Assembly (NCBI RefSeq): GCF_000374565.1
Contig: NZ_KB894694.1
Span: 62,001-126,000 of the forward strand
DNA length: 64,000 bases
Reading direction: 5' to 3'
DNA from: Siminovitchia fordii DSM 16014 = CIP 108821
GTDB taxonomy: Bacteria > Bacillota > Bacilli > Bacillales > Bacillaceae_C
In this document: one piece after another, positions 8,831 to 17,752 of the stretch
Layout of the letters: every line of letters begins with the position of its first letter
How positions within the stretch are numbered: position 1 is the first letter of the stretch
Notes under the pieces: generated by a model
The model's input: the letters and a program-made list of their open reading frames with translations, nothing else
Database searches by the model: none
Told to the model about the DNA's origin: nothing
Position numbers and translations under genes: made by a program

Positions 8831-9436
8831 CTACTGTTGATAAAGTCGGCAGGCAGCATGGTACCTTTCTGCAGCCCTTGCCGGATCAGGGCTTCCAAAT
8901 ATCGAGGACATGACTGCAATTCCCTTTATATTCGTTTTTCTTAATAACGCAACATGTCTGGGCTTGATTCCCCCAATCGCATAAACACCGCATGCTACAT
9001 GTTCCGTAACCTTTTTCAGCTCCTCAATGCCACGGGCGGATGCACCTTTTTTACATTCCGTTTCGTATACATGTCCGTATAAAAGCCAATCAGCTCCTGA
9101 CTCGTTTGCTTTTATTCCTTCTTCCAGTGAGTGGATAGACCTCCCAGTTTGCAAATTTGGAAAATGTGATTTCACTAGCTGCAACGTCAAGCCGTGTCCC
9201 GGAAGCTGTACCTTGTTGATGCCCATAGCTACCGCAACATCAACCCTGTCGTTTATGATCAACTTTTCTTTACTGATATTTGCAGCAAACAAGTTGTCGA
9301 TCAATCGTATGTATTCATTAGCTGTTTTTGTTCTTTCTCTGATTATAAAATAGTCGACAAAAGGTTCAGCCTCCATCATGATGCTGGCGAGAGCATCTGA
9401 GTCGAAGCGGTCATTTGTTACCGCTATCACCTCCAC
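8831..9436 (-). CDS. tenI: thiazole tautomerase TenI (ThiE-like)
   Basis: A 201-residue protein of the thiamine phosphate synthase superfamily. In Bacillus the TenI branch isomerises the thiazole product of ThiG rather than joining pyrimidine and thiazole. Visible landmarks are the opening VEVIAVTNDRF, LIINDRVDVA, VQLPGHGL, GRSIHSLEE and YAIGGIKPRHVA. GTG at 9436 is used as start because AAAAGGGGGG precedes it; upstream frame is riboswitch leader. It is first in the operon, and the usual next gene, thiO, is absent: thiS follows after 16 bases. Confidence 0.85.
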   Translation of the reverse strand: MEVIAVTNDRFDSDALASIMMEAEPFVDYFIIRERTKTANEYIRLIDNLFAANISKEKLIINDRVDVAVAMGINKVQLPGHGLTLQLVKSHFPNLQTGRSIHSLEEGIKANESGADWLLYGHVYETECKKGASARGIEELKKVTEHVACGVYAIGGIKPRHVALLRKTNIKGIAVMSSIFGSPDPARAAERYHAACRLYQQ

Positions 9437-9467
9437 ACCGAGCACCCCCCTTTTACAAACATAAAAA

Positions 9468-9494
9468 GCCACTTTCCTTTTCCAGGGAAAGTGG
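9468..9494 (-). terminator. riboswitch expression-platform terminator
   Basis: On the minus strand GCCACTTTCC pairs with GGAAAGTGGC and is followed by TTTTTAT. It lies between the TPP aptamer and tenI, as expected for a terminator that forms when thiamine pyrophosphate is bound. Confidence 0.85.
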
Positions 9495-9520
9495 CATGAT
9501 AAACTAAGAAAAATATATGG

Positions 9521-9610
9521 CACTTCCCTACGCAGGCACAAACCCGATCAGGTCATAAGGGTATCAGAGTTCCACTCTTCTCTCAGTCCTTTTTAAGGAT
9601 TCCCCTAGTG
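9521..9610 (-). promoter_or_regulatory. TPP riboswitch (THI box)
   Basis: Read on the minus strand, the conserved aptamer words appear in order: CACTAGGGGAATCC, GGACTGAGAG, ACCCTTATGACCTGATC, GGGTTTGTGCC and GCGTAGGGAAGTG. The first and last segments pair as P1. A terminator follows before tenI, so thiamine pyrophosphate should switch the thiazole operon off by premature termination. Confidence 0.95.
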
Positions 9611-9624
9611 TTTTTCAGTATTAA

Positions 9625-9630
9625 ATTATA
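9625..9630 (-). promoter_or_regulatory. candidate -10 element of the thiazole operon
   Basis: TATAAT on the minus strand, 15 bases before the start of the TPP aptamer, which places a transcription start right at the aptamer. No good -35 hexamer is seen at standard spacing, so this rests on position and the -10 match. Confidence 0.45.
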
Positions 9631-9704
9631 GATCTACAGATATGGTAACATGGTAAAGCAAATAATGGAAGTATGTGAAACCTTCTAAATCCCATAGAAA
9701 AAAA

Positions 9705-10004
9705 CTATAAGTTTTTCATTTCTGAATAGAAACAATCGTAATACTCTGCCAATTTAAAATCCAGATCCGTCAATCCTTTTGCTCTCCATGAGGAAATTTT
9801 CACCGTTATCAATTTGTACTCGATCGAGATAAATGGATGATGCTGTACCCTTTCTGACTCTTCTGCAACCATTTTCACAAAAGAAATTCCTTGCAGGTAA
9901 TCCCTGAAACGATATTTACGGACAATCCACTTTTCATCCGCCAGCTTCCAATCCTTCAGTTCGGAAAGCCTTTCTTGAATTTGCTGTTCAGACATTTTTT
10001 CCAA
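9705..10004 (-). CDS. pterin-4a-carbinolamine dehydratase
   Basis: A 99-residue protein carrying the family core, [20 protein letters not shown], then [14 protein letters not shown]. The enzyme dehydrates 4a-hydroxytetrahydropterin and also has moonlighting roles in other organisms. A TTG at 10004 is taken as start because GGGAGGAG lies six bases before it; the internal ATG at 9995 would be 15 bases away. No aromatic amino acid hydroxylase lies nearby. It is transcribed towards the thi operon but is separated from it by the operon's own promoter and riboswitch. Confidence 0.85.
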   Translation of the reverse strand: MEKMSEQQIQERLSELKDWKLADEKWIVRKYRFRDYLQGISFVKMVAEESERVQHHPFISIEYKLITVKISSWRAKGLTDLDFKLAEYYDCFYSEMKNL

Positions 10005-10097
10005 AAAGTTCTCCTCCCTTTTAAAGTCACATAATTGGACGTTCGCTTATAAACATTCTATCATTTCCCTTAAGAGATCTTTAAGGAGTGATTCCAT

Positions 10098-11114
10098 TTG
10101 AATTCCCCGTCCGCAAAAAAATTTCACGGAATTCCATTGTCTGTTTTGGATTTGGCACCAATCACTGAAGGGAGCAATGCCTCTGAATCATTTAAAAACA
10201 GCGTCGAACTGGCACAGCATGTTGAACAATGGGGGTTTAACCGCTATTGGCTGGCGGAGCATCATAACATGCCCGGAATTGCCAGTTCAGCCACTTCGGT
10301 CATTATCGGCCATATAGCCGGAGCGACAAAAACAATACGTGTCGGAGCTGGCGGCATCATGCTCCCCAACCATGCAACACTCGTTATTGCTGAGCAATTC
10401 GGCACACTGGAGTCGCTTTATCCAGGTCGTATCGATCTAGGGCTTGGACGCGCACCGGGAAGTGACCAGGCAACAGCTTTTGCTTTACGGCGTACATTGA
10501 ACAGGGGGGCGGAGGAATTCCCACAGCAGCTGGAGGAGCTTCAAAATTATTTTAGTGAAAATCCAATTGGCCGAGTTCAGGCCTATCCTGGAAGAGGCCT
10601 CGATATTCCGATTTGGCTGCTCGGGTCCAGTGATTTCAGTGCAAGACTTGCTGCCCAAAAGGGACTCCCTTTCTCATTTGCAAGCCATTTCGCCCCTCAA
10701 TATACGCTGCCTGCACTGAGACTCTACCGTGACAATTTTGAGCCTTCTGATGCATTGGAAAAACCTTATGCCATGGTCGGTGTAAATGTGATTGTTGCTG
10801 ATACTGAAGACCGTGCCCAGTGGCTTGCAACATCTCAGCAGCAGCAGTTCTTAAGCCTGATCAGAAATACGCCGTCTCAATTGAAGCCACCCATTGATGA
10901 TATTGAAAAGGTTTGGTCACCTTTTGAAAGAGCTTCTGTGGAACAAACCCTTGATTCAGAATCAACCATTGTCGGAAGTCCTGCTACAGTCAAGCAAAAG
11001 CTTGAGGAGTTTATCGATAAAACTAAGGCGGATGAAGTCATTGTCAACTCACAGATTTTCTATCAAAAAGACCGCTTGCGTTCATATGAAATATTGGCTG
11101 GAATGATGAATTAA
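10098..11114 (+). CDS. LLM-class flavin-dependent oxidoreductase
   Basis: A 338-residue luciferase-like TIM-barrel flavoprotein. The opening [14 protein letters not shown], the [18 protein letters not shown] motif and [20 protein letters not shown] match the YwcH/YvbT type of bacterial luciferase-like monooxygenases with unknown substrate. [12 protein letters not shown] follows. The start is a TTG at 10098 after AAGGAGTG. It is a single gene closed by the hairpin at 11125-11164 and divergent from the pterin dehydratase. Confidence 0.85.
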   Translation: MNSPSAKKFHGIPLSVLDLAPITEGSNASESFKNSVELAQHVEQWGFNRYWLAEHHNMPGIASSATSVIIGHIAGATKTIRVGAGGIMLPNHATLVIAEQFGTLESLYPGRIDLGLGRAPGSDQATAFALRRTLNRGAEEFPQQLEELQNYFSENPIGRVQAYPGRGLDIPIWLLGSSDFSARLAAQKGLPFSFASHFAPQYTLPALRLYRDNFEPSDALEKPYAMVGVNVIVADTEDRAQWLATSQQQQFLSLIRNTPSQLKPPIDDIEKVWSPFERASVEQTLDSESTIVGSPATVKQKLEEFIDKTKADEVIVNSQIFYQKDRLRSYEILAGMMN

Positions 11115-11124
11115 TCTAAAATAA

Positions 11125-11164
11125 AAAAGAGTGGGTTCTGCATCAAAGCTGAGCCCACTCTTTT
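11125..11164. terminator. bidirectional hairpin terminator
   Basis: AAAAGAGTGGGTTC pairs with GAGCCCACTCTTTT (one G-U pair) around a 12-base loop, with T runs on both strands. It separates the luciferase-like gene from the convergent gamma-glutamyltransferase gene. Confidence 0.85.
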
Positions 11165-11171
11165 CTTCATA

Positions 11172-12785
11172 TCACCAGACGGCGATCGCACCATCTGTCC
11201 TTGATTCAGTTCCAGCCACCAGTACACCTGTATCCGGATTTCTCCAAATGATCTGTCCCCGTCCAAAATTATTTGTCTCGAGGGCGATACGAATATCATG
11301 CCCCTGGTAGGCCAGTGCTTCAGCAAAATGATGTGGGAAACGATGCTCCACTTCCACTGTCTTCCCTTTGATCCACTGCCAACGCGGTGCATCCAGTGCT
11401 GCCTGCGGATGGAGGCCAAAGTCGATTGAATTCATTATCACCTGGACGTGTCCCTGCGGCTGCATGAATCCGCCCATGACTCCAAACGGCCCAACAGCTT
11501 GGTCCCCTTTTGTCAAAAATCCTGGAATAATTGTATGGAAAGTTTTCTTTCCGCCTTCAAGTGCATTTACATGGCCCGGATCCAAGGAGAAATTATTCCC
11601 GCGGTTCTGCAGGGCGATACCAGTGCCAGGGACAACCAATCCGGAACCAAATCCCATATAGTTGCTCTGGATAAAGGAAACCATATTTCCTTCCTTATCA
11701 GCAGTAGCCAAATATACCGTTCCACCGGCGGACGGCTCGCCCGGTTCAGGCATGCACGCTTCTGTCTTGATCAGTTTGCGCCGCTCCTCAGCGTACTCAT
11801 CGCTCAAAATTTCATCCACAGTATACCTCATATGCTCCGGATCTGTAACGTGCTTATATCCATCAACATAAGCAAGTTTCATCGCTTCGATCTGCTTGTG
11901 GTATGTATCGAGCGATTCTTTTCTTGTAAACTCAAAACCTTTTAAGATATTCAAAGCCTGAAGGGCTACAATCCCCTGCCCATTCGGAGGGATTTCCCAA
12001 ACATCATACCCGCGGTAATTGATGCTTATCGGGTCAACCCATTCGGCTTTATACTCCGCCAAATCTTCTTCTGTAATAAAACCACCTGTTTCCTTTGAAA
12101 AAGCGGCTATTTTCTTTGCCAATTCCCCACGGTAAAACGACTCTCCGTCCGTTTCCGCAATAGCACGCAATGTATCAGCATGCCCTTGGGACTTCCAGAC
12201 TTCACCGACGGAAGGAGCATAGCCGTTTGGAGCAAAGGTATCAAACCAGTGTTTAAACTCATCACCCTTCAGCTCATCGGAAAATTGCAAGAACGCTTTG
12301 CGCCAAAATCTGCTCAATGTAGGTGAAACAGGGTAACCCTCTTCCGCATATGTAATCGCATCTTTCAGGACATCCTTTAATGGCAGCTTTCCAAATTTTT
12401 TGGACAGTTCTACCCATGCCCCTGGTGCACCTGGTACTGTAACAGGCAGCCACCCATATTTAGGCATCTCTTCGTGACCAAGTCCCTTTACTTTTTCAAT
12501 AGAAATATTCTTAGGTGCACGGCCGCTGCCGTTTAAACCGTGAAGTTTGCCTTTTGTCCAAACAAGAGCAAAAGCATCACCGCCGATTCCGTTGGATGTC
12601 GGCTCACAAACCGTAAGGCAGGCTGCCGTAGCGATCGCCGCATCAATCGCATTCCCGCCTTTTTGTAGAATTTCCAACCCCGCCTGTGCAGCAAGCGGCT
12701 GTGATGTGGCTACAACGCCATTCATGGCATAAGCCGAGTTCCTTGTAATTGGATAAGGATGTGATAAATGGTTGAAAGTGATCAA
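11172..12785 (-). CDS. ywrD: YwrD-type gamma-glutamyltransferase
   Basis: A 537-residue NTN-hydrolase of the gamma-glutamyltranspeptidase family. The N-terminal region has GGNAIDAAIATAACLTVCEP and NGIGGDAF; the catalytic threonine after autocleavage should be that in SAGGTVYLATAD, preceding SFIQSNYMGFGSG. No signal peptide is present, so it is expected in the cytoplasm, as for YwrD rather than the secreted Ggt. It could cleave gamma-glutamyl amides or glutathione-like thiols. A TTG start follows AAGGGGAGAG. In Bacillus subtilis ywrD neighbours ywrABC; here the Tct operon separates them. Confidence 0.85.
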   Translation of the reverse strand: MITFNHLSHPYPITRNSAYAMNGVVATSQPLAAQAGLEILQKGGNAIDAAIATAACLTVCEPTSNGIGGDAFALVWTKGKLHGLNGSGRAPKNISIEKVKGLGHEEMPKYGWLPVTVPGAPGAWVELSKKFGKLPLKDVLKDAITYAEEGYPVSPTLSRFWRKAFLQFSDELKGDEFKHWFDTFAPNGYAPSVGEVWKSQGHADTLRAIAETDGESFYRGELAKKIAAFSKETGGFITEEDLAEYKAEWVDPISINYRGYDVWEIPPNGQGIVALQALNILKGFEFTRKESLDTYHKQIEAMKLAYVDGYKHVTDPEHMRYTVDEILSDEYAEERRKLIKTEACMPEPGEPSAGGTVYLATADKEGNMVSFIQSNYMGFGSGLVVPGTGIALQNRGNNFSLDPGHVNALEGGKKTFHTIIPGFLTKGDQAVGPFGVMGGFMQPQGHVQVIMNSIDFGLHPQAALDAPRWQWIKGKTVEVEHRFPHHFAEALAYQGHDIRIALETNNFGRGQIIWRNPDTGVLVAGTESRTDGAIAVW

Positions 12786-13011
12786 TAGACTCTCCCCTTT
12801 GTGTATTTTCAGACAATTACCTTCCAGAACAAAATTTTCTTGTCTTTGAACTGCCTCTTATAATACTCTATAGCGGCAGCAGTTTCAGCTTCAAGTCATT
12901 TAATAGAGTTCAAGCCTTTCACATGACATCTTCTATACTATTAGGACAAAATCCTGTATACAATGCGACAGAAAGTTTGTCGAATTTAAAACAGGTCATG
13001 CTGAAACACCA

Positions 13012-13161
13012 TGCCAGCATTAAGCAAACCGCTGTTTTTCAATGCGGTTCCCATGGAATCCCAATTTTTTTCTGAAAGTCATCCATTCTTCTTTTTCTTT
13101 AAAATTACTCAGTTTTTGAAAGAGTAGTCGTCTGCCACTTTTTCCAAGGCTGGAACTACCT
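13012..13161 (-). pseudogene. relic of a third tctC (C-terminal end)
   Basis: The gap 12786-13169 between the gamma-glutamyltransferase gene and tctA is not empty. On the minus strand it encodes PALEKVADDYSFKN, then in the next frame FKEKEEWMTFRKK, then in the first frame again MGTALKNSGLL. These match in order the C-termini of the two intact TctC proteins (ALEKVANNDSFKN, NFKNTEEYTEFIK, KKSLENSGLL). Two frameshifts and a stop show it is dead. Only about the last 50 codons survive, directly downstream of tctA. Confidence 0.8.
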
Positions 13162-13169
13162 CTTAAACA

Positions 13170-14678
13170 CTAACTGACTTTTTGCATTTGTTCTTTTGCT
13201 TTCTGGCCGGCCTTAAAATTATTGTAAACTCCATACACCATGGATAATACAGCCAAAATAATTAATATCCCCGATATCGGACGGGTTAAAAACAAGGTCA
13301 GATTAGAGTCTATAGAGACCGCCTGCCGCAGGTTTTCCTCCACCATGGGTCCAAGTATTATTCCCAGGATAAATGGCGGGAGAGGAAATTGATTGGATTT
13401 CATCCAATATCCGATTAATCCAAAGATCAACAATACCCATACATCAAAAATACGATTGTTTACAGCGAAACTTCCCAAAACACAAAGTAAAAGAATGACC
13501 GGCACCAAGTAATGCTGCGGAATTTGATTTATCTTTAGAAATACTTTAATCCCAAAGCTCTGTACAATAAGCATTAAAAATGCAGCCAAGAACAGTGAGA
13601 TGAAGATACCGTAAACTAAGACAGGCTGATTCTGCATGAGTAACGGACCAGGCTGAATTCCATGAATCAGCAGTGCCCCCAACATCATGGCTGTTACAGC
13701 GTCACCCGGGATTCCAAAAGCAAGCATCGGGACAAGCGCCCCTCCAATGGAAGAGTTATTTGCCGATTCGGCTGCGATGACCCCGTCTTGTGTACCTTTT
13801 CCGAAGCTCTCTGGCTTTTTTGAAAATTTCTTGGCAATGTCATAGCTCAAAATATTTGCGATACTGCCGCCTGCGGCAGGCAAAATGCCAACAAGGGTAC
13901 CGATGAGACTGGACCTGATGACATTAAGCTTGGACTTCCACATATCTCTGATCACTTTGAATACAGGATAGGCAACATTCGTTTGATCTCCGACATTAAG
14001 AGCTTTCGGAGGATTCTTAATATCACCCAAAAGTTGGGAGAAGGCAAATAGGCCGATCAGTACTGGCAGGAAGTTGAAACCTGCCAACAGTTCGCTAAAT
14101 CCAAACGTAAAGCGTTGCGTACCCATTAACGGATCTGATCCAACAAGGGCAAACATAATCCCTACCGTTCCGGCAATGAGTCCTTTTATCAAAGAGCCTT
14201 CACTCAGACTGGCAATCGCACTGATTCCAAACAACATGAGGGCAAACATTTCCCAAGGTCCGAATTCAAGTGCCCATTCCGCCAAAAGAGGCGCCATAAA
14301 AATAAGAATAATCCCGGAAATGACTGTTCCCACGAATGAGGACCATAATCCCAAAGCTAAGGCCCTTCCAGGTTCACCGTTTTTCACCATTGGATACCCA
14401 TCAAAGGTCGTTGCCATAGCGGACGGTGTTCCGGGTATTCCAAGTAGACAGGCAGTAATGAGACCGCCTGAACTTCCTCCCACTTGCACTCCCATCATCA
14501 AAGCAATTCCATCAACAGGGGCCATGCCAAAGCTAAACGGAAGTGTTAGTGCTACCCCCATTGTGATTGTAAAACCGGGAATACTGCCAATGATGATTCC
14601 GGCAGTTACGCCGATCAACAGAATGAGGAGCGTGTGGAAGTTTAAGATATTTTCAAAGCTTAACAGAATATTTTCCAT
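13170..14678 (-). CDS. tctA: tripartite tricarboxylate transporter, large membrane subunit TctA
   Basis: A 502-residue membrane protein with about twelve hydrophobic segments. Family landmarks are GSIPGFTITMGVALTLPFSFGM near the start (broken into the glycine-proline pattern of TctA), GGSSGGLITACLLGIPGTPSA, FGIPGDAVTAMMLGALLIHGIQPGP and a PLPPFILGIILGPMVEENLRQA segment. TctA forms the translocation channel for citrate or related carboxylates together with TctB and the TctC binding protein. ATG follows GAGGAGAG. It lies 15 bases after tctB in one operon. Confidence 0.9.
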   Translation of the reverse strand: MENILLSFENILNFHTLLILLIGVTAGIIIGSIPGFTITMGVALTLPFSFGMAPVDGIALMMGVQVGGSSGGLITACLLGIPGTPSAMATTFDGYPMVKNGEPGRALALGLWSSFVGTVISGIILIFMAPLLAEWALEFGPWEMFALMLFGISAIASLSEGSLIKGLIAGTVGIMFALVGSDPLMGTQRFTFGFSELLAGFNFLPVLIGLFAFSQLLGDIKNPPKALNVGDQTNVAYPVFKVIRDMWKSKLNVIRSSLIGTLVGILPAAGGSIANILSYDIAKKFSKKPESFGKGTQDGVIAAESANNSSIGGALVPMLAFGIPGDAVTAMMLGALLIHGIQPGPLLMQNQPVLVYGIFISLFLAAFLMLIVQSFGIKVFLKINQIPQHYLVPVILLLCVLGSFAVNNRIFDVWVLLIFGLIGYWMKSNQFPLPPFILGIILGPMVEENLRQAVSIDSNLTLFLTRPISGILIILAVLSMVYGVYNNFKAGQKAKEQMQKVS

Positions 14679-14693
14679 TATTTCTACTCTCCT

Positions 14694-15173
14694 CTAAAAC
14701 AACAACCCTGCAGGAAGGAACACAGACAGCGCCTTTTGGAAAATTAAATATAAAAGGTATGTTAAAGCGACAGCTCCCAGCAAGACCACCCAAATTTTTT
14801 GTCTCTTTGCAGCCAGCAAATAATATAGTGCGATCATAAACAAAACAGATGATATAAAGTAGCCGATATATTCAAGCAGCAAAATATAGATGCCAAAAAT
14901 AAGGAAGGTGAAAATCACCTTCTTATTTTCTTGAAGCAGTGATTTCGGAGATGCTGTTGTTTTGGACTCTTTTTCTTTTGTCATGCGAATAATGCTTTGT
15001 ATCAATAAACAGATGCTTAAAAAAGCAACGATGCCTATGACAATTTTCGGAAAAAAATCTGCTCCTGTCTTTCCATAACTGCGGTCCGGAATAAGCAAAA
15101 CCCCGTAATAAGCTAAGGAGCAGAAGGCTAAAAGTATAATTGAGTTTACGAGGTCTCTTTTTGCTTTAATCAA
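14694..15173 (-). CDS. tctB: tripartite tricarboxylate transporter, small membrane subunit TctB
   Basis: A 159-residue protein with four predicted membrane helices: near residues 10-28, 42-62, 85-105 and 115-150. Low-complexity hydrophobic composition, position between tctC and tctA, and the LIPDRSYGKTGADFFPKIV loop identify it as TctB, the small integral subunit. The start is TTG at 15173 after AGGAGG with seven-base spacing. Confidence 0.85.
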   Translation of the reverse strand: MIKAKRDLVNSIILLAFCSLAYYGVLLIPDRSYGKTGADFFPKIVIGIVAFLSICLLIQSIIRMTKEKESKTTASPKSLLQENKKVIFTFLIFGIYILLLEYIGYFISSVLFMIALYYLLAAKRQKIWVVLLGAVALTYLLYLIFQKALSVFLPAGLLF

Positions 15174-15184
15174 AGGTAATCCTC

Positions 15185-16171
15185 CTATTTATCAACCAAG
15201 CCACTGTTTTTCAACGAAGCTTCCATATCTTTTTCAATATTCTTCAAGAGCTCTTCGTATTCGCCATTCTTTTTAAAGTTCACATCCGTCGCCAGTTCTG
15301 CCATTCTCTCTTTGAAGGAGTCTTTTCCAGACACTTCTTCAAGTGCACCCGCAAGCTTTTCGACAATTTCGTCAGGTGTTTCCTTTGGCGCAAGAATTCC
15401 ACGGTTTACGGCAGAAACGACATCAATTCCCTGTTCTTTAAGGGTCGGGATATCCGGAAGCTCGGGGCTCCTTTCTTCTCCTGTATAGCCCAGCAGTTTC
15501 ATACGATTATCTTCGAAGTAATCTTTTCCTGCTGCAACGGATACACTTCCCAAATGAACATCATTCCCAACAACGGCCTTCATTCTTTGGGCCGTGCCGT
15601 CAAATCCGACGATATTAAATTTAATGTCTGCTGCCGTTTCAATCAGGGCAGGCTCCAATTGGGAGATGGATCCAATGGAAGCGGCATATGTAATCTTTTC
15701 CGGGTTTTTCTTTGCATCTTCAACAAGCTCCTCCATGTTTTTCCATGGATTTTTTGGACTTGTAGCAATCATGTTATAGGTGGATGTCATATTTGCAATC
15801 GGTTTAAAGTCAAAGTATCCAAAATCGGCTTGTCCAGTTATTTGCGACATCGGTACAGAATCATGTACGGCAAGTAGTGTATATCCATCAGGCTGAGCAT
15901 TTAGCGCTTCCTGGGCACCAATTACTCCACTTGCTCCAGCAATATTCTTAATAACAACCGTTTGATCAAGAACTTTCTCCAACTCTTCAGCTATGATTCG
16001 GTTAATCGCGTCAGTATCCCCGCCAGCATCCCAAGGTACTATTAATTGAATAGGTTTCTTTGGATAACCATCAGCTTCTGACCCGCCTCCACTGCCGCTT
16101 TTAGAGCTGCATGCAGCTAAAAGCAGAACAAATAATAATGATAGTACTATACATTTTGAAAGTCTTTTCAT
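15185..16171 (-). CDS. tctC: tripartite tricarboxylate transporter binding lipoprotein TctC (copy 1)
   Basis: A 328-residue Bug/TctC-type extracytoplasmic binding protein. A lipoprotein signal ends in LLLAAC, followed by a Ser/Gly linker and the mature start YPKKPIQLIVPWDAGGDTDA. IIAEELEKVL and the IAGASGVIGAQEAL loop that binds the carboxylate ligand are clear. It captures substrate at the membrane surface and delivers it to TctAB. It is closely related to the next upstream gene, evidently by tandem duplication, and lies 11 bases before tctB. Confidence 0.9.
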   Translation of the reverse strand: MKRLSKCIVLSLLFVLLLAACSSKSGSGGGSEADGYPKKPIQLIVPWDAGGDTDAINRIIAEELEKVLDQTVVIKNIAGASGVIGAQEALNAQPDGYTLLAVHDSVPMSQITGQADFGYFDFKPIANMTSTYNMIATSPKNPWKNMEELVEDAKKNPEKITYAASIGSISQLEPALIETAADIKFNIVGFDGTAQRMKAVVGNDVHLGSVSVAAGKDYFEDNRMKLLGYTGEERSPELPDIPTLKEQGIDVVSAVNRGILAPKETPDEIVEKLAGALEEVSGKDSFKERMAELATDVNFKKNGEYEELLKNIEKDMEASLKNSGLVDK

Positions 16172-16266
16172 GTTGAATTCCTCACATATTTTTTATTTTG
16201 CTAATGGTTTTGAATTTTCAGCAGCCAACACTTTCCTGGATTAGAAAACGTGAACTTACTGCTACA

Positions 16267-17241
16267 TTACTTTTTTAACAATCCGCTGTTTTCAAGCGAT
16301 TTTTTCATTGTCTCTTCGGATATTTTTATAAACTCGGTATATTCTTCTGTATTCTTAAAATTTACATCTGTGCCCATTTCTTCAATCCGATTTTTAAATG
16401 AGTCATTATTAGCAACTTTCTCCAAGGCATCGCTCAATCTTTTAATCATCTCTTCTGGCGTATCTTTCGGTGCCGCAACTCCCCTGTTAGTCCCAGTTAC
16501 TACATCAATCCCTTGCTCTTTCAACGTTGGTACATCAGGCAGTTCCGGATTTCTTTCTTCCCCTGCGTAACCCAGCAATTTCATCCGGTTACTGGAGATA
16601 TAATCTTTTCCTGCTGCAACAGATACACTGCCCAAGTCTACGTCGTTTCCTACAACAGCCTTCATCCGTTGGGCTGTACCATCAAAGCCCACAATATTGA
16701 ATTCAATATCAGATGCAGTTTGGATTAACGCGGGGTCTAATTGGGATGTCGATCCTATCGAGGCAGCATATGAAATTTTCCCCGGATTTTTCTTTGCATC
16801 TTCCACTAACTCTTCCATTGAGTTCCATGGATTGTCAGGATGGGTGGCGATAGCATCATAAGTCGAAGTCATCATGGCTATCGGTTCGAAGTCTGAAAAT
16901 CCAAAGTCGGCTTGTCCGGTTAATTCAGACATGGTCACTGAATCATGGACAGCTAGAATAGTATAGCCGTCAGGCTTTGCAGTCAATGCTTCCTGTGCAC
17001 CGATCACACCGCTCGCCCCTGCAATATTTTTTACAACAACAGTCTGCCCAAGCTCTTTTTCCAGTTCCTCTGCAATAATCCGATTGATGGCATCGCTATC
17101 GCCGCCGGCATCCCAAGGTACGATAAATTGAATCGTTTTATTCGGATAGTCATCCGTCTTGCCTCCAGCCTCATCTGATCCGCAAGCGGCTAAGAGCAAG
17201 GAGAAAATAAGCAACAGGCTCCATAAAGTCCTTTTCTTCAA
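16267..17241 (-). CDS. tctC: tripartite tricarboxylate transporter binding lipoprotein TctC (copy 2)
   Basis: A 324-residue paralogue of the previous protein with lipobox LLLAAC and the same core IAGASGVIGAQEAL. Most aligned positions in the mature domain are the same as in copy 1, and the signal peptides and C-terminal tails differ most. It begins at TTG 17241 after AAAGGGG and is first in the tct operon; a 95-base gap to copy 1 holds no terminator that I can see. Two binding proteins could widen the range of carboxylates taken up. Confidence 0.88.
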   Translation of the reverse strand: MKKRTLWSLLLIFSLLLAACGSDEAGGKTDDYPNKTIQFIVPWDAGGDSDAINRIIAEELEKELGQTVVVKNIAGASGVIGAQEALTAKPDGYTILAVHDSVTMSELTGQADFGFSDFEPIAMMTSTYDAIATHPDNPWNSMEELVEDAKKNPGKISYAASIGSTSQLDPALIQTASDIEFNIVGFDGTAQRMKAVVGNDVDLGSVSVAAGKDYISSNRMKLLGYAGEERNPELPDVPTLKEQGIDVVTGTNRGVAAPKDTPEEMIKRLSDALEKVANNDSFKNRIEEMGTDVNFKNTEEYTEFIKISEETMKKSLENSGLLKK

Positions 17242-17752
17242 TTAAAATGTCCCCTTTAAGAAAAAATGTTTTCTCCGATTGTATTATGTAATGAAAAACG
17301 TTCAATATTTGCATTTTATTTAGAAAATTTAAATTTGTCTCTCCCGAAAAATATACCCCCTAATAACAGAATTTTTTACATAAATAGATTTTTACATTTT
17401 TTATCCTACGAGATAATAGTTAGGTTGTCAATATTATTTGTAACAAAATGAAAAGTTGTATCTAATTTACCTTTCCTTTAATCAAAAAACTATAAGTTAT
17501 ACTTTCCTTTTGTTTATCATTATATAATGAAATGTTCAATACGCTATCGTTCTCCTCATCTCATTAATTTTAGTAATATTTTCCGTTTATTATTGTTGAT
17601 TTCGCAAATCTTTTTGATTATAGTTAATCATAACGAAAGGTATTTGTTATTAATTTTTACTATACGTAAATATTTTCATTCTTTACTATTTCACGTAAGA
17701 ATACTACGATATGGCGAGATGGTTTTTATCTTTTTAAAAAGGAATGTGGTCA
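17242..17752. other. AT-rich divergent regulatory gap
   Basis: About 510 bases separate the divergent tct operon and ywrC. It is very AT-rich, contains repeated TTTCCTTT words around 17469-17516, and several A/T tracts that suit an Lrp-type regulator. No credible gene is present; short frames lack ribosome binding sites apart from that of ywrC itself. I could not assign a specific promoter or operator. Confidence 0.4.

Noticed and set aside
12783-12960. SigA-type promoter for the gamma-glutamyltransferase gene (TTGAAG and TATAGA words on the minus strand)
   Set aside because: Matches are partial and several alternatives exist in the same stretch; not strong enough to list.
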